From the NCBI RefSeq assembly GCF_013409625.1, contig NZ_JACCBF010000001.1, positions 5,459,001 through 5,523,000 on the forward strand: 64,000 nucleotides of DNA, in the 5' to 3' direction. Within the stretch, counting starts at the first letter, position 1. The number at the start of each line of letters is the position of its first letter. The translations under genes were made by a program, and so were the position numbers. The notes under the pieces were generated by a model. The model was not told the DNA's origin and did not search any database. It saw nothing but the letters and a program-made list of their open reading frames with translations. Positions 9,994 through 18,633 of the stretch are shown here, one piece after another. The stretch is from Nocardioides kongjuensis (GTDB lineage: Bacteria > Actinomycetota > Actinomycetes > Propionibacteriales > Nocardioidaceae).

Positions 9994-10517
9994 CAGGCCG
10001 CGCTCCAGGCCGGGCTCCACGTGGCGACCAGGCCGCGCGCGCGATCGACGGCGGTGTCGAACAGGCCGTGGGCGAAGGTGCCGTCGGGGTCGTCGGGGGC
10101 GAACTCGGGCGGGTAGACCAGCTCAAGCACCTCGACCAGCGCGAACGGCGCCCGGTCGCGGAAGTCGGCCAGCGCCATGGTCCGCGCCGGAAGCGTGGTG
10201 ACCGCGGCGACGTAGTCGCGGACCACCTCGCTGAGCTGCTGGTGCCCGTCGCGGGCGCTGATCTCGCCCGCGCCGACCCGGGCCTCGATGTGGTCGATCC
10301 GGGCCAGGTGCTGCTGGCGCACGTCGGGCAGCGGGACGCCCGCACGCGCGAGGCCCACCGGTCGTGGCGGCCGGGTGAACCACCACGCGAGCAGGTAGTA
10401 GGCGACCAGCGCGACGGCGAGCCCGACGGCGATCCACAGCCAGCGGTCGGCGTACCCGACCGGTCCGGTGAACTCCTCGGGCAGGTCGACGGCCAGTGCC
10501 TCAACGCCGGCGCGCAT
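9993..10517 (-). CDS. Membrane protein at the DUF4381 position of the Bat-like operon
   Basis: This 174-residue protein has one strong membrane helix (WLWIAVGLAVALVAYYLLAWW, residues about 26-46) and a cytoplasmic part with helical segments (HLARIDHIEARVGAGEISARDG). That layout and its place between the DUF58 and VWA genes match the DUF4381-type protein of BatABCD-like operons. I read the start as the ATG at 10517, which lies inside the last codons of the DUF58 gene (17-base overlap). Sequence identity to DUF4381 cannot be checked here, so the call is mostly positional. Confidence 0.75.
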   Translation of the reverse strand: MRAGVEALAVDLPEEFTGPVGYADRWLWIAVGLAVALVAYYLLAWWFTRPPRPVGLARAGVPLPDVRQQHLARIDHIEARVGAGEISARDGHQQLSEVVRDYVAAVTTLPARTMALADFRDRAPFALVEVLELVYPPEFAPDDPDGTFAHGLFDTAVDRARGLVATWSPAWSAA

Positions 10518-11391
10518 GGCGGTGCCTCTCGAGGAGCCGGAAGACGGCGGTGATCGCGGAGTCGTGGTCGCGGACCAGCTCGTGGGCGATGCCCAGCTGG
10601 TCGAGGCGGCGGCGCATCCGCTGGCCCTCCTCGTCGACGAGGGCGGCGAACTCCGCACGCAGCCGGGCGTCGCGCCGCAGCCAGCCGGGCACCTCGGCGT
10701 CGGCGTCGACGTCGACGAGGCGTCGGTCGGCGACGCTGCGCTGGGTGGGGTCGAGGTCGCCGACGGTCAAGAAGAGCACCTCGTGCTGCGCGGTCAGCCG
10801 GCGCAGCAGCATCGTGGACTCGTCGGAGAGGGTCACGTCGTCGGTGACGACGACGAGGATGGTGCGCCGGCGGACGGTGCGCACGACGTGGCGCAGCAGG
10901 CCCGGCAGGTCGCCGTGGGGCCCGTCGGGGGTGATCGCGTCGTGGACGGTGCCGAGCAGCCGCTCGAGGTGCAGCTCGCCGGCGGCCGGGCGTTCGACGT
11001 GGTGGCGCTCCTCGTCGCCGTGGACCAGCGCGACCAGGTCGCCGTGCTGGACGGCGAGGTAGCCGATCACGCCGGCGACCAGCACGGTGAGCTCGCGCTT
11101 GGCGACCGCGGCGTCGTTGAGCGCGGCCATGCTGCGGCCGGTCGAGACGCACAGCAGCACGGTGTGCTTGCGCTCGGCGACGTACCTCTTGACCAGCAGC
11201 TGGCGGCTGCGCGCCGAGGCCTTCCAGTCGATGTCCTTCACGTCGTCCCCGCGGACGTACTCGCGCAGGTCGTTGAAGTCGATCCCGCGCCCGACGTGGA
11301 TCGCGGCGTACTCGCCCTCGAGCAGGCCCCACACCTTGCGGTGGGCGTGGATGGCCAGCCGTGACTTGATCCGCGTCAGGTGGGCCGTCAC
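10501..11391 (-). CDS. DUF58 domain-containing protein
   Basis: The 296-residue protein shows the DUF58 core: EGEYAAIHVGRGIDFNDLREY and GDDVKDIDWKASARS (residues about 26-63). A VWA-like region follows, with TGRSMAA where the metal-ion motif would be. DUF58 proteins are encoded next to MoxR ATPases almost everywhere. The start is a GTG seven bases after the MoxR stop, so the two are coupled. The family is secure. Its role, probably as a client or adaptor of MoxR in building membrane or secreted complexes, is family-level knowledge only. Confidence 0.92.
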   Translation of the reverse strand: MTAHLTRIKSRLAIHAHRKVWGLLEGEYAAIHVGRGIDFNDLREYVRGDDVKDIDWKASARSRQLLVKRYVAERKHTVLLCVSTGRSMAALNDAAVAKRELTVLVAGVIGYLAVQHGDLVALVHGDEERHHVERPAAGELHLERLLGTVHDAITPDGPHGDLPGLLRHVVRTVRRRTILVVVTDDVTLSDESTMLLRRLTAQHEVLFLTVGDLDPTQRSVADRRLVDVDADAEVPGWLRRDARLRAEFAALVDEEGQRMRRRLDQLGIAHELVRDHDSAITAVFRLLERHRHARRR

Positions 11392-11398
11392 CGCGGGC

Positions 11399-12457
11399 TC
11401 ACGGGGTCGGCACGGCCCGGAAGACGGCGTCGATGACCGTCTCCGGGCGGACGCGGTCGGCGAGCGCCTCGAAGCTGAGGTGGAGCCGGTGGCGCAGCAC
11501 GCTGTGCCGCAGCTCGCGGACGTCCTCGGGGATCACGTAGTGGCGGCCCTGGACGACCGCCATCGCCCGCGCTGCCTGGAAGAACGCGATCGACCCGCGC
11601 GGACTCGCGCCGATCTCGACGTAGTTGCCGAGCTCGGGCCCGAGGAGCCCGGTGACGTCGCGGGTCGCCCGCACCACGGCGGTGATGTAGCGGCGGATCG
11701 CCGGGTCGACGTACACCCTGCGCACCAGCTCCTGCAGCTCGGCGACCTCGTGGGGCGTGACGACGGCGGGTACGTCGGTCATGTGCTGGCCCAGCGTGCC
11801 GTCGTCGATCCGCTCGAGGACCACCAGCTCGTCGTCCTCGGTGGGGTAGTCGACGATCTCCTTGAGCAGGAACCGGTCCATCTGGGCGTGGGGGAGGACG
11901 TAGGTGCCCTCCTCCTCGATCGGGTTCTGGGTGGCCAGGACCATGAACGGGTCGGGCAGCGGGTGGATGGTGCCGGCGATCGACGTCTGCCGCTCCTGCA
12001 TCGCCTCCAGCAGTGCCGACTGGGTCTTCGCGCTCGCCCGGTTGATCTCGTCGAGCAGCACGAAGTTGGCGTGGACCGGCCCGAGCTGGGTCTCGAACTC
12101 GTGGCGGCGCGGGTCGTAGACCTGGGTGCCGATGATGTCGCTCGGCAGCAGGTCGGGCGTGCACTGGATCCGCGCGAACCGGGCGCTGACCGCTTGCGAC
12201 AGCGTCGACGCAGCGAGCGTCTTCGCCAGGCCGGGCACGCTCTCGAGCAGCACGTGGCCCTCGGCGAGCAGGGTGACCAGGAGCGCCGTACGGACCCGGT
12301 GCTGGCCGACGACCCGGCTGGAGAAGGCGTCGGAGACCTTGCTGATCGCCTCGGTCGCGCGGGCCAGCTCGTCGACCGAGAGCGGCGTGCTCGGGTCGGC
12401 GGGCGTACGCCGGGTGCGGCCGGTGGGAGCGGTCGGCGGCTCGTTGACCTGCGTCAT
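11399..12457 (-). CDS. MoxR-type AAA+ ATPase
   Basis: The 352-residue ATPase has a Walker A loop ESVPGLAKT (most MoxR proteins have EGVPGLAKT, so a Ser replaces the first Gly), Walker B FVLLDEINRAS, and a C-terminal lid with SPRGSIAFFQAARAMA. MoxR ATPases act as chaperones for assembly of metal or VWA-containing complexes. The start is taken as the ATG at 12457; a TTG nine bases earlier is possible. It leads the operon MoxR, DUF58, membrane protein, VWA, VWA, TPR, all on the minus strand with overlaps or short gaps. Confidence 0.93.
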   Translation of the reverse strand: MTQVNEPPTAPTGRTRRTPADPSTPLSVDELARATEAISKVSDAFSSRVVGQHRVRTALLVTLLAEGHVLLESVPGLAKTLAASTLSQAVSARFARIQCTPDLLPSDIIGTQVYDPRRHEFETQLGPVHANFVLLDEINRASAKTQSALLEAMQERQTSIAGTIHPLPDPFMVLATQNPIEEEGTYVLPHAQMDRFLLKEIVDYPTEDDELVVLERIDDGTLGQHMTDVPAVVTPHEVAELQELVRRVYVDPAIRRYITAVVRATRDVTGLLGPELGNYVEIGASPRGSIAFFQAARAMAVVQGRHYVIPEDVRELRHSVLRHRLHLSFEALADRVRPETVIDAVFRAVPTP

Positions 12458-12487
12458 GCCGCCCAACCTACCCAGCGGGCGGGTGGG

Positions 12488-13303
12488 TCACCCCTGCTTG
12501 GTCAGCAGCCGCTGGCGCAGCCGGTCGTCTCGCCGCAGCCGCTCGAGGTCGCGCTCGCGGCGCTCGGCCACCACGGCTATCAGCACCAGCTCCGGCGGCG
12601 CCCCGGGCGGCGGGGGCGGGGCGACGTACGGCGCCACGTCGCCCAGCAGCGCCCGTCCGACCCGGTCACGCGAGACCGGGTCGAGGGTGGGCAGGCGAGC
12701 CAGGAACTGGCGCACCGCGAGCGCGGTGCCCGTCGGCAGCGCCGCCAGGTCGGTCCGCCGCGCCCAGGCCGCGAGCTGGGGTGGCATCGGCGGCGGGGGA
12801 GGCAGCCGCAGCGGGACCCGCTCGCGCACGACGTACGTGCCCGCGGCGTAGTCGCCCAGCCGCTTGCCGCGGGTGCTGAGCATGATCGAGAAGAACGCCG
12901 GCGCCCCCGAGAACGCGTAGATCTCCACGAACCCGATCAGCGCCCGCACCAGCGCGTGCTGGAAGCTGATCGGCCCGCCGTCGTCGCGGACCGTGCGCAG
13001 CCCGAGCGCCAGCTTGCCGAGCGAGCGGCCGCGGGTCAGCGTCTCCAGCGCGGTCGGGACGACCAGGAACGTGATGACCGACGTGAGCACGATGCCTGCC
13101 CCGAGCAGCGCCTCGTCGTGGGCGACCGACGCGCCGACCAGCAGCAGGATGTAGAGCACGACCAGGGTCACCACCGTGACCACGACGTCGATCAGCCCGC
13201 TCGCCATCCGCAGCCCGAGCGAGGCGGCCGGCAGGTCGAGCGCCACGCCCTCGCCGGTGACGAGGTCGTCGGCGGTGACGGTGGCGAAGTCGGAGGTGGG
13301 CAT
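12488..13303 (-). CDS. RDD family membrane protein
   Basis: The 271-residue protein carries the RDD domain. The membrane helices are VVVTVVTLVVLYILLLVGASV and GAGIVLTSVITFLVVPTAL, followed by the TRGRSLGKLALGLRTVRDDG motif and SFQHALVRALIGFVE. The C-terminal ~100 residues are cytoplasmic and Pro/Arg-rich. The ATG at 13303 was chosen because upstream in-frame codons run into the promoter of the divergent SpoIIM gene. RDD and SpoIIM proteins next to MoxR/DUF58 genes form a common actinobacterial grouping, so it probably belongs to the same membrane system. Confidence 0.88.
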   Translation of the reverse strand: MPTSDFATVTADDLVTGEGVALDLPAASLGLRMASGLIDVVVTVVTLVVLYILLLVGASVAHDEALLGAGIVLTSVITFLVVPTALETLTRGRSLGKLALGLRTVRDDGGPISFQHALVRALIGFVEIYAFSGAPAFFSIMLSTRGKRLGDYAAGTYVVRERVPLRLPPPPPMPPQLAAWARRTDLAALPTGTALAVRQFLARLPTLDPVSRDRVGRALLGDVAPYVAPPPPPGAPPELVLIAVVAERRERDLERLRRDDRLRQRLLTKQG

Positions 13304-13346
13304 CGGGGGCAGCCTACGGCGACGGCGGGTTGGCGCGGGGGACGGA

Positions 13347-13352
13347 TAGATT
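13347..13352 (+). promoter_or_regulatory. Leaderless -10 for the SpoIIM gene
   Basis: TAGATT, followed by six bases and the GTG at 13359. It supports that GTG over other starts. Confidence 0.5.
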
Positions 13353-13358
13353 GACCGT

Positions 13359-14363
13359 GTGCCCCGCATCGACCTCGACGCGTACGTCGCCACCCACGCG
13401 GGGTCCTGGGCGCGCCTGGACCAGCTGGTGCGCCAGCGGCACCGCAGCGGTGCGGAGGCCGACGAGCTGGTCGACCGCTACCAGCAGGTCGCGACCCACC
13501 TGTCCGTCGTACGCACCTCGGCGCCCGACGGTGAGCTGGTGGCCCACCTGTCCTCGCTGCTGGGGCGGGCACGGATCGCGATGCTGGCCTCGCGGGTGCC
13601 GAGCTGGCGCGGGTTCGCGGGGTTCTTCACCGAGCGGTTCCCGGCGGCGCTCTACAACCTGCGCTGGTGGTGGCTGGGCTGCCTGGCCGGGAACGTGGTG
13701 GTCACCGCGGTGATGATGCTCTGGCTCGGCCAGCACCCGCAGGTCGAGCAGAGCCTGCTCTCGCCGCAGGAGGTCGACCAGCTGGTCAACAGCGACTTCG
13801 AGAGCTACTACAGCGAGAACGCCGCCGGCGCCTTCGCCACCCACGTGTGGGTCAACAACGCCTGGGTGAGCGCCCTGTGCATCGCGCTCGGGATCCTCGG
13901 GCTGCCGGTGCTCTACCTGCTGTTCCAGAACGTCGCGAACCTCGCGATCGTCGGCTCGATCATGATGCGCCACGACCGCGGCGAGCTGTTCTGGGGGCTG
14001 ATCATCCCGCACGGCCTGCTCGAGCTGACGTGCGTGTTCGTCGCCGGCGGCGTGGGCCTGCGGCTGTTCTGGTCGTGGGTCGAGCCCGGGCAGCTCTCCC
14101 GGGCGGCGTCCCTCGCCAGGGCCGGACGTACGTCGGTCACCGTCGCTCTCGGACTGGCGGTGTGCCTGTTCGTGAGCGGCATCATCGAGGGCTTCGTGAC
14201 GCCCTCGCCGCTGCCCACGTGGGCGCGGATCGCGATCGGCGTGCTCGCCGAGCTCGGCTTCCTCGCCTACGTCTTCGTGGTCGGCCGTGCCGCCGCCTCG
14301 CGCGGCGTCACCGGTGACGTCGCCGCGTCCTTGCTGGAGGACCGGGTCGCCACCCAGGCCTGA
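13359..14363 (+). CDS. SpoIIM (DUF95) family membrane protein
   Basis: The 334-residue protein has a soluble N-terminal helical region (1-100), then about six membrane helices. These include WWWLGCLAGNVVVTAVMMLWL and ALCIALGILGLPVLYLLF, with the conserved IIPHGLLELT motif near residue 218. SpoIIM acts in engulfment in sporulating Bacillus, but its homologues are widespread in non-sporulating actinobacteria next to RDD, MoxR and DUF58 genes, where the role is unknown. The GTG start is set by a leaderless-type promoter. It diverges from the RDD gene. Confidence 0.88.
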   Translation: MPRIDLDAYVATHAGSWARLDQLVRQRHRSGAEADELVDRYQQVATHLSVVRTSAPDGELVAHLSSLLGRARIAMLASRVPSWRGFAGFFTERFPAALYNLRWWWLGCLAGNVVVTAVMMLWLGQHPQVEQSLLSPQEVDQLVNSDFESYYSENAAGAFATHVWVNNAWVSALCIALGILGLPVLYLLFQNVANLAIVGSIMMRHDRGELFWGLIIPHGLLELTCVFVAGGVGLRLFWSWVEPGQLSRAASLARAGRTSVTVALGLAVCLFVSGIIEGFVTPSPLPTWARIAIGVLAELGFLAYVFVVGRAAASRGVTGDVAASLLEDRVATQA

Positions 14364-14374
14364 CCGGTTGTCTC

Positions 14375-14380
14375 TAGGCT
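14375..14380 (+). promoter_or_regulatory. Leaderless -10 for hemY
   Basis: TAGGCT lies six bases before the ATG at 14387, with no ribosome site between, so the transcript probably begins at the start codon. Confidence 0.6.
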
Positions 14381-14386
14381 GGCCCC

Positions 14387-15730
14387 ATGAGCCGGGCGGT
14401 CGTGGTGGGAGCGGGGATCGCCGGTCTGGGTGCCGCCCGCGCCCTCACGGAGGCGGGCAGCGACGTCCTCGTGCTCGAGGCGACCGACCGCCCCGGCGGC
14501 AAGCTGCGGGCCGGCGAGGTCGCCGGGGTCACGGTCGACGTCGGCGCCGAGGCGATGCTCCACCGGCGCCCCGAGGGCACCGCGCTCGCGGCGGCCCTCG
14601 GCCTGCCGATCACCCACCCGACGACGGCGACCTCACGGGTCTGGACCCGCGACGCGCTGCGCCGGCTGCCCCGCACCCTGATGGGCGCCCCGCTCGACCT
14701 CGACGACCTCGCCGGCACGGGCATCCTGTCGGCCGACGGCCTCGACCGCGCGCGCCACCAGGTCGTGCCGCACCCCGACGGCGACGTCTCGGTGGGCGAC
14801 CTCGTCGGCCGGCGCTACGGCGACGAGGTGGTCGACCGGCTGGTCGAGCCCCTCCTCGGCGGCGTGTACGCCGGCCAGGCCCGCCGCATCTCCGCCCGCT
14901 CCGCCGCGCCGCAGCTGCTCGACCTGCTCACCCGTGACGAGGTCAGCGTGCCCGGGCCGCCCGCCGACGCACCGCCCGTGTTCGCCGCCGTCGACGGCGG
15001 CATGTGGCGCCTGCCCGCCGCCCTCGAGGCCGACCTCCGCGACCGTCCCGGTGTCGAGGTCCGCCACGAGACCCCGGTCACCGCGGTGCGCCGTACCCCC
15101 ACCGGCTTCGTGGTCACCACCCCCGCGGGGGAGGAGCACGCCGACCACCTCGTGCTCGCCACGCCCGCCGCGCCGACCGCCCGGCTGCTCGCCGACCTCG
15201 CCCCGCAGGCAGCCCGCGAGCTGGCAGGGATCGCCTACGCCTCGGTCGCCCTGGTCACCTTCGCGTTCCGCAGCGACGACCCGGGCGTCGCCGAGGCGCT
15301 CGACACCGGCGCCTCCGGCTTCCTGGTCCCGCCCGTCGACGGCCGCCGGGTCAAGGCGTCGACCTTCTCCTTCGCCAAGTGGGACTGGGTGCGCGACGCA
15401 GGGGAGGGCCTGCTGGTGCTGCGCACCTCGCTCGGCCGGTTCGGCGAGGAGGACACCCTCCAGGTCCCCGACGAGGGGCTGGTCAGCGCCTCGCTCGCCG
15501 ACCTCGAGCTGGCCACCGGCCTGACCGCGTCCCCGGTCGACGCGGTCGTCCAGCGCTGGGGCGGCGGGCTGCCGCAGTACTGGGTCGGCCACGCCGACCG
15601 GGTCGCCCGCATCCGCACCGCGGTCGCCGAGGTCCCCGGCCTCGCGCTGTGCGGGGCGGCGTACGACGGCGTCGGCATCCCCGCCACCATCGGCTCGGCC
15701 CGGGACGCGGTCGACGGCCTGCTCGCCTGA
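14387..15730 (+). CDS. hemY: Coproporphyrinogen III / protoporphyrinogen oxidase HemY (CgoX)
   Basis: This 447-residue FAD enzyme has the N-terminal dinucleotide motif VVVGAGIAGLGAARAL (residues 5-20), the EATDRPGGKL motif, and the C-terminal FAD closing motif LCGAAYDGVGIPATIGSA. It oxidises the porphyrinogen ring with oxygen. In actinobacteria the substrate is coproporphyrinogen III, leading to coproporphyrin, iron insertion and HemQ decarboxylation. hemQ lies 3.6 kb downstream on the same strand, which supports this route. A membrane protein and a two-component system sit between the two haem genes. Confidence 0.9.
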   Translation: MSRAVVVGAGIAGLGAARALTEAGSDVLVLEATDRPGGKLRAGEVAGVTVDVGAEAMLHRRPEGTALAAALGLPITHPTTATSRVWTRDALRRLPRTLMGAPLDLDDLAGTGILSADGLDRARHQVVPHPDGDVSVGDLVGRRYGDEVVDRLVEPLLGGVYAGQARRISARSAAPQLLDLLTRDEVSVPGPPADAPPVFAAVDGGMWRLPAALEADLRDRPGVEVRHETPVTAVRRTPTGFVVTTPAGEEHADHLVLATPAAPTARLLADLAPQAARELAGIAYASVALVTFAFRSDDPGVAEALDTGASGFLVPPVDGRRVKASTFSFAKWDWVRDAGEGLLVLRTSLGRFGEEDTLQVPDEGLVSASLADLELATGLTASPVDAVVQRWGGGLPQYWVGHADRVARIRTAVAEVPGLALCGAAYDGVGIPATIGSARDAVDGLLA

Positions 15731-15793
15731 GGCGCCCGAACCTTGCCCCGTTGTCCCTGTCCCGCGGGACACCGGGCCCGGGATGCTCCTGTC

Positions 15794-16507
15794 ATGACAG
15801 CTCAGACCCACGTCCCCCCGACCGCCCTCGACCACACCGCGCCGCACGACGAGCCGGTCGTCTACCCCCCGACCCGCTGGGCGTTGGCCGGTCTCGGCGC
15901 CGGCCTCGCCGGCGTCGGGGCGATCGTCTCGTCCTCGATGGTCAGCGCCGTCTACGACGACAAGTACGCCGGTGACGCCGACGCCATCTCCGAGGCACTC
16001 GGCGACATGGTGCCGCAGATGCTGGCCTTCCACCTGAGCGCGATGGTCGCCGCGGTGCTGCTGGTCCCGTTCGGCGCAGGCCTGTACCGCCGGCTCAAGG
16101 CGAGCACCCCCGCCGACAGCGCGCTCCCGCTCGTCGCCTTCTCGGGCGTGCTGGTCACGGCGGTCGTCCTGGTCCTGGGCGCGGGCCTCGACACCGAGTT
16201 CATCTTCTCCGCCGGCGACAGCGACATCCTGGTCTCCTCGAACGCCGCCATGTACAACCACTGGATCGGCACCGTCCCGTGGTGCTGGGGCCTGCTCGGC
16301 CTGTCCGGCATCACCCTCTTCGGCGCGGCCCGCCACGGCGGCGTCCCGAGGTGGATGGGCCTGGTCGGCCTCCTCGGCGGCGGCCTGACCCTGCTGCTCG
16401 GCATCTCTCCGCTGCAGTACATGGCCGGCATGACCGGCCCGATCGGCCTGCTCGTGATCGCGCTCGGCTTCCTCGCCGGGGACAAGGCGTTCCGCGGCCG
16501 CTCGTGA
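15794..16507 (+). CDS. Hypothetical multi-pass membrane protein
   Basis: The 237-residue protein has a short polar N-terminus and about six membrane helices (for example WALAGLGAGLAGVGAIVSS, MLAFHLSAMVAAVLLVPFG and ALPLVAFSGVLVTAVVLVLG). I do not recognise the family. The start is the ATG at 15794; an in-frame ATG 17 codons upstream exists but lies close to the hemY stop. It ends at a GTGA that could couple it to the sensor kinase, but a perfect hairpin follows directly. It may be a partner of the kinase or unrelated. Confidence 0.7.
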   Translation: MTAQTHVPPTALDHTAPHDEPVVYPPTRWALAGLGAGLAGVGAIVSSSMVSAVYDDKYAGDADAISEALGDMVPQMLAFHLSAMVAAVLLVPFGAGLYRRLKASTPADSALPLVAFSGVLVTAVVLVLGAGLDTEFIFSAGDSDILVSSNAAMYNHWIGTVPWCWGLLGLSGITLFGAARHGGVPRWMGLVGLLGGGLTLLLGISPLQYMAGMTGPIGLLVIALGFLAGDKAFRGRS

Positions 16508-16522
16508 ACGAACCCATCAAAA

Positions 16523-16557
16523 CAGCCGGTCCGCACCGTGGGGGTGCGGACCGGCTG
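16523..16557 (+). terminator. Perfect 15-bp hairpin at the kinase gene start
   Basis: Arms 16523-16537 and 16543-16557 (CAGCCGGTCCGCACC and its complement) pair perfectly around a five-base loop. It starts 16 bases after the stop of the membrane-protein gene and just before the likely kinase start. It is probably a terminator or attenuator separating the two genes. If the kinase began at the GTG overlapping the previous stop, the hairpin would lie in coding sequence. Confidence 0.7.
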
Positions 16558-16569
16558 CAGAATGTGCCG

Positions 16570-18633
16570 GTGACCGTGCCGGTGCCGCAGCAGGCCGACA
16601 CCCGCCCGCGCGGCCTGAGGGCCGTCGCGGTCCTCGTCGTACCCGCCCTCTGCGTTGCCCTGGTCCCGCTCGGCGCGTGGCTCGACATGGGGGCTCCCGA
16701 GACCGGCCCGGGACCCGAGATCGCCGGCGGTCCCGGCTGGCCGTGGCAGAGCCTGGGCGCGGCTCTCGGCGTGCTCGCCGGCATCGTCCTGCTCCACGAC
16801 CGGAGGCAGAAGTTCGGCTGGCTGCTGGCCTTCTCCGGGCTGTTCTGGGCGCTCGACGGGCTCTCGCAGAGCTACGTCCAGGCCGGGCTCGGCGCGAGCT
16901 CGGCCTGGCCGGGGATGACCTTCGCGCTCTGGTTCCTGCTCCGGTTCACCTCCTACCTCACCTCGGTGACCGCGGTCGTGCTGCTCGTCTTCCCGACCGG
17001 CCGGTTCCTGCCGGGCCGGTGGACGCCGGCGTCGTGGACCGCTGTCGCCGCGATGGCGCTCAGCGGCGTCGCCTTCATCGTCGTGCCGGCCGAGGGCGAC
17101 CACGCCCTCGCCGACCTGCCGACCGGCGTCGACGCCGACCCGACCACGCTCGGCTTCCTCACCGGCCACGAGCCGTTGGTCTCCTCGCTCGGCGTCGCGC
17201 TCGGCGCCGCCGGGTTCGTCTTCTCCCTGCTCACCGTGGTCGTGCGCTACCGGCGCTCACACGGCCTCGAGCGCGACCGGATGCGCTGGCTGCTGTGGAG
17301 CGTCGTGGTCATCGTGGCCGTCGTCGTGGTGACCCTCGCGGTCGACGTCCCGGGAGGCAGCTTCCTCGGTGCGGTCTCCGCCGCCGTCGTGCCCCCGGCT
17401 GCGATGACCGTCGCCATCGTCCGGCCCACCCTGGTCCCGATCCAGGACCTGCTCAGCCGCACGGTCGTGCTCGCCGCGATCCTCGTCGTGCTGGTCGCCA
17501 CCGACGCTGCCGTGCTCGGCATGCTCACCCTCGTCCTCGACGACGAGCTGACCCAGGCCCAGGTCGTCGCGGTCGTGCTGGTCGTCTCGGTCGTGCTCTA
17601 CGGCCCGCTGCGCCAGCGGCTCTCCGCCGGCATCCGTCGGGTGATGCTCGGCGAGCGCGGCAACAGGTACGACGCCGTGGCCGGCCTCGCCTCGACGCTG
17701 GAGAACACCGACGACACCGTCGAGCAGCTCGCCGCCGTCGCCCGCGCCGTGGCCTCCGCGTTCGCCGTCCCGTTCGTCAGCGTCGAGGTCGACCGCGGCC
17801 ACGGCGAGCGGCTCGTGACGACCTTCGGTGACCGGCCGGCCGAGGTCCGCACGCTGCCGATCACCTGGCGCGACACCACCATCGGGCGTCTGGTCCTCCC
17901 GGCCAGGGGCCTGCGCAGCCGGCTCTCCGTGCGCGACGAGGAGCTGCTCGGCGACCTGGTGCGCCAGGCCGCCACCGCCGCCCGCACCAGCCAGCTCGCC
18001 GAGGAGGTCCAGCGCAGCCGCGAGCGGCTGGTCACCGCCCGCGAGGAGGAGCGGCGCCGGATCCGGCGCGACCTGCACGACGGCTTCGGTCCCGCGCTGA
18101 GCGGCATCGTCTTCCAGCTCGAGGCGGCCCGGATGACCGTCGACCGGGACCCGGCCCGGGCCCGCGGCCAGCTCGAGACGATCAGCTCGCAGGTGCAGGA
18201 GGTCGTCGCCGACGTACGACGCCTCGTGCACGACCTGCGTCCGCCGGCCCTCGACGACCGCGGCCTGGTCGGTGCCCTCCGGCAGCAGGCCGAGCACCTC
18301 GCCGTACCTCTCGACGTGACGGCCCCCGACGACCTCCGGCTCCCGGCGGCGGTCGAGGTCGCGGCGTACCGGATCGCGGGGGAGGCGCTCACCAACGTCG
18401 CCCGGCACGCCGACGCGAACGGTGTCCGACTGCTGGTCGAGACCGCCGACGACACCCTGGTGCTCGAGGTCGCCGACGACGGCCGCGGCATCCCCGCCGA
18501 CCGGGCCGCCGGCGTCGGGCTCGCCAGCCTGCGCGAGCGGGCCGCCGAGCTCGGCGGCACCACCACCATCTCCAGCCCCCCGGGCGGCGGCACCGTCGTC
18601 CGGGCCCGACTTCCCCTGAGGAGCCCTGCATGA
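16570..18633 (+). CDS. Membrane sensor histidine kinase (NarL-type, HisKA_3)
   Basis: About ten N-terminal membrane helices fill residues 15-370, then a GAF-like linker (about 380-480), a HisKA_3 dimerisation domain with the phospho-accepting H503 in RRDLHDGFG, and an HATPase_c domain (GEALTNVARHADA, VADDGRGI, GVGLASLRERAAELGG). It phosphorylates the response regulator whose ATG overlaps its stop. The start is uncertain: in-frame GTGs lie at 16504, 16564, 16570 and 16576. I chose 16570 because CAGAAT lies six bases before it and the hairpin is left outside the gene. The stimulus is unknown. Confidence 0.87.
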   Translation: MTVPVPQQADTRPRGLRAVAVLVVPALCVALVPLGAWLDMGAPETGPGPEIAGGPGWPWQSLGAALGVLAGIVLLHDRRQKFGWLLAFSGLFWALDGLSQSYVQAGLGASSAWPGMTFALWFLLRFTSYLTSVTAVVLLVFPTGRFLPGRWTPASWTAVAAMALSGVAFIVVPAEGDHALADLPTGVDADPTTLGFLTGHEPLVSSLGVALGAAGFVFSLLTVVVRYRRSHGLERDRMRWLLWSVVVIVAVVVVTLAVDVPGGSFLGAVSAAVVPPAAMTVAIVRPTLVPIQDLLSRTVVLAAILVVLVATDAAVLGMLTLVLDDELTQAQVVAVVLVVSVVLYGPLRQRLSAGIRRVMLGERGNRYDAVAGLASTLENTDDTVEQLAAVARAVASAFAVPFVSVEVDRGHGERLVTTFGDRPAEVRTLPITWRDTTIGRLVLPARGLRSRLSVRDEELLGDLVRQAATAARTSQLAEEVQRSRERLVTAREEERRRIRRDLHDGFGPALSGIVFQLEAARMTVDRDPARARGQLETISSQVQEVVADVRRLVHDLRPPALDDRGLVGALRQQAEHLAVPLDVTAPDDLRLPAAVEVAAYRIAGEALTNVARHADANGVRLLVETADDTLVLEVADDGRGIPADRAAGVGLASLRERAAELGGTTTISSPPGGGTVVRARLPLRSPA

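Noticed and set aside
7323..12457. MoxR/VWA genes as CoxD/CoxE maturation factors of the nearby molybdenum hydroxylase
   Set aside because: The operon is convergent with the hydroxylase and has DUF58, two Bat-type VWA genes and a TPR gene, which is the general MoxR/Bat cluster, not the coxDEF set.
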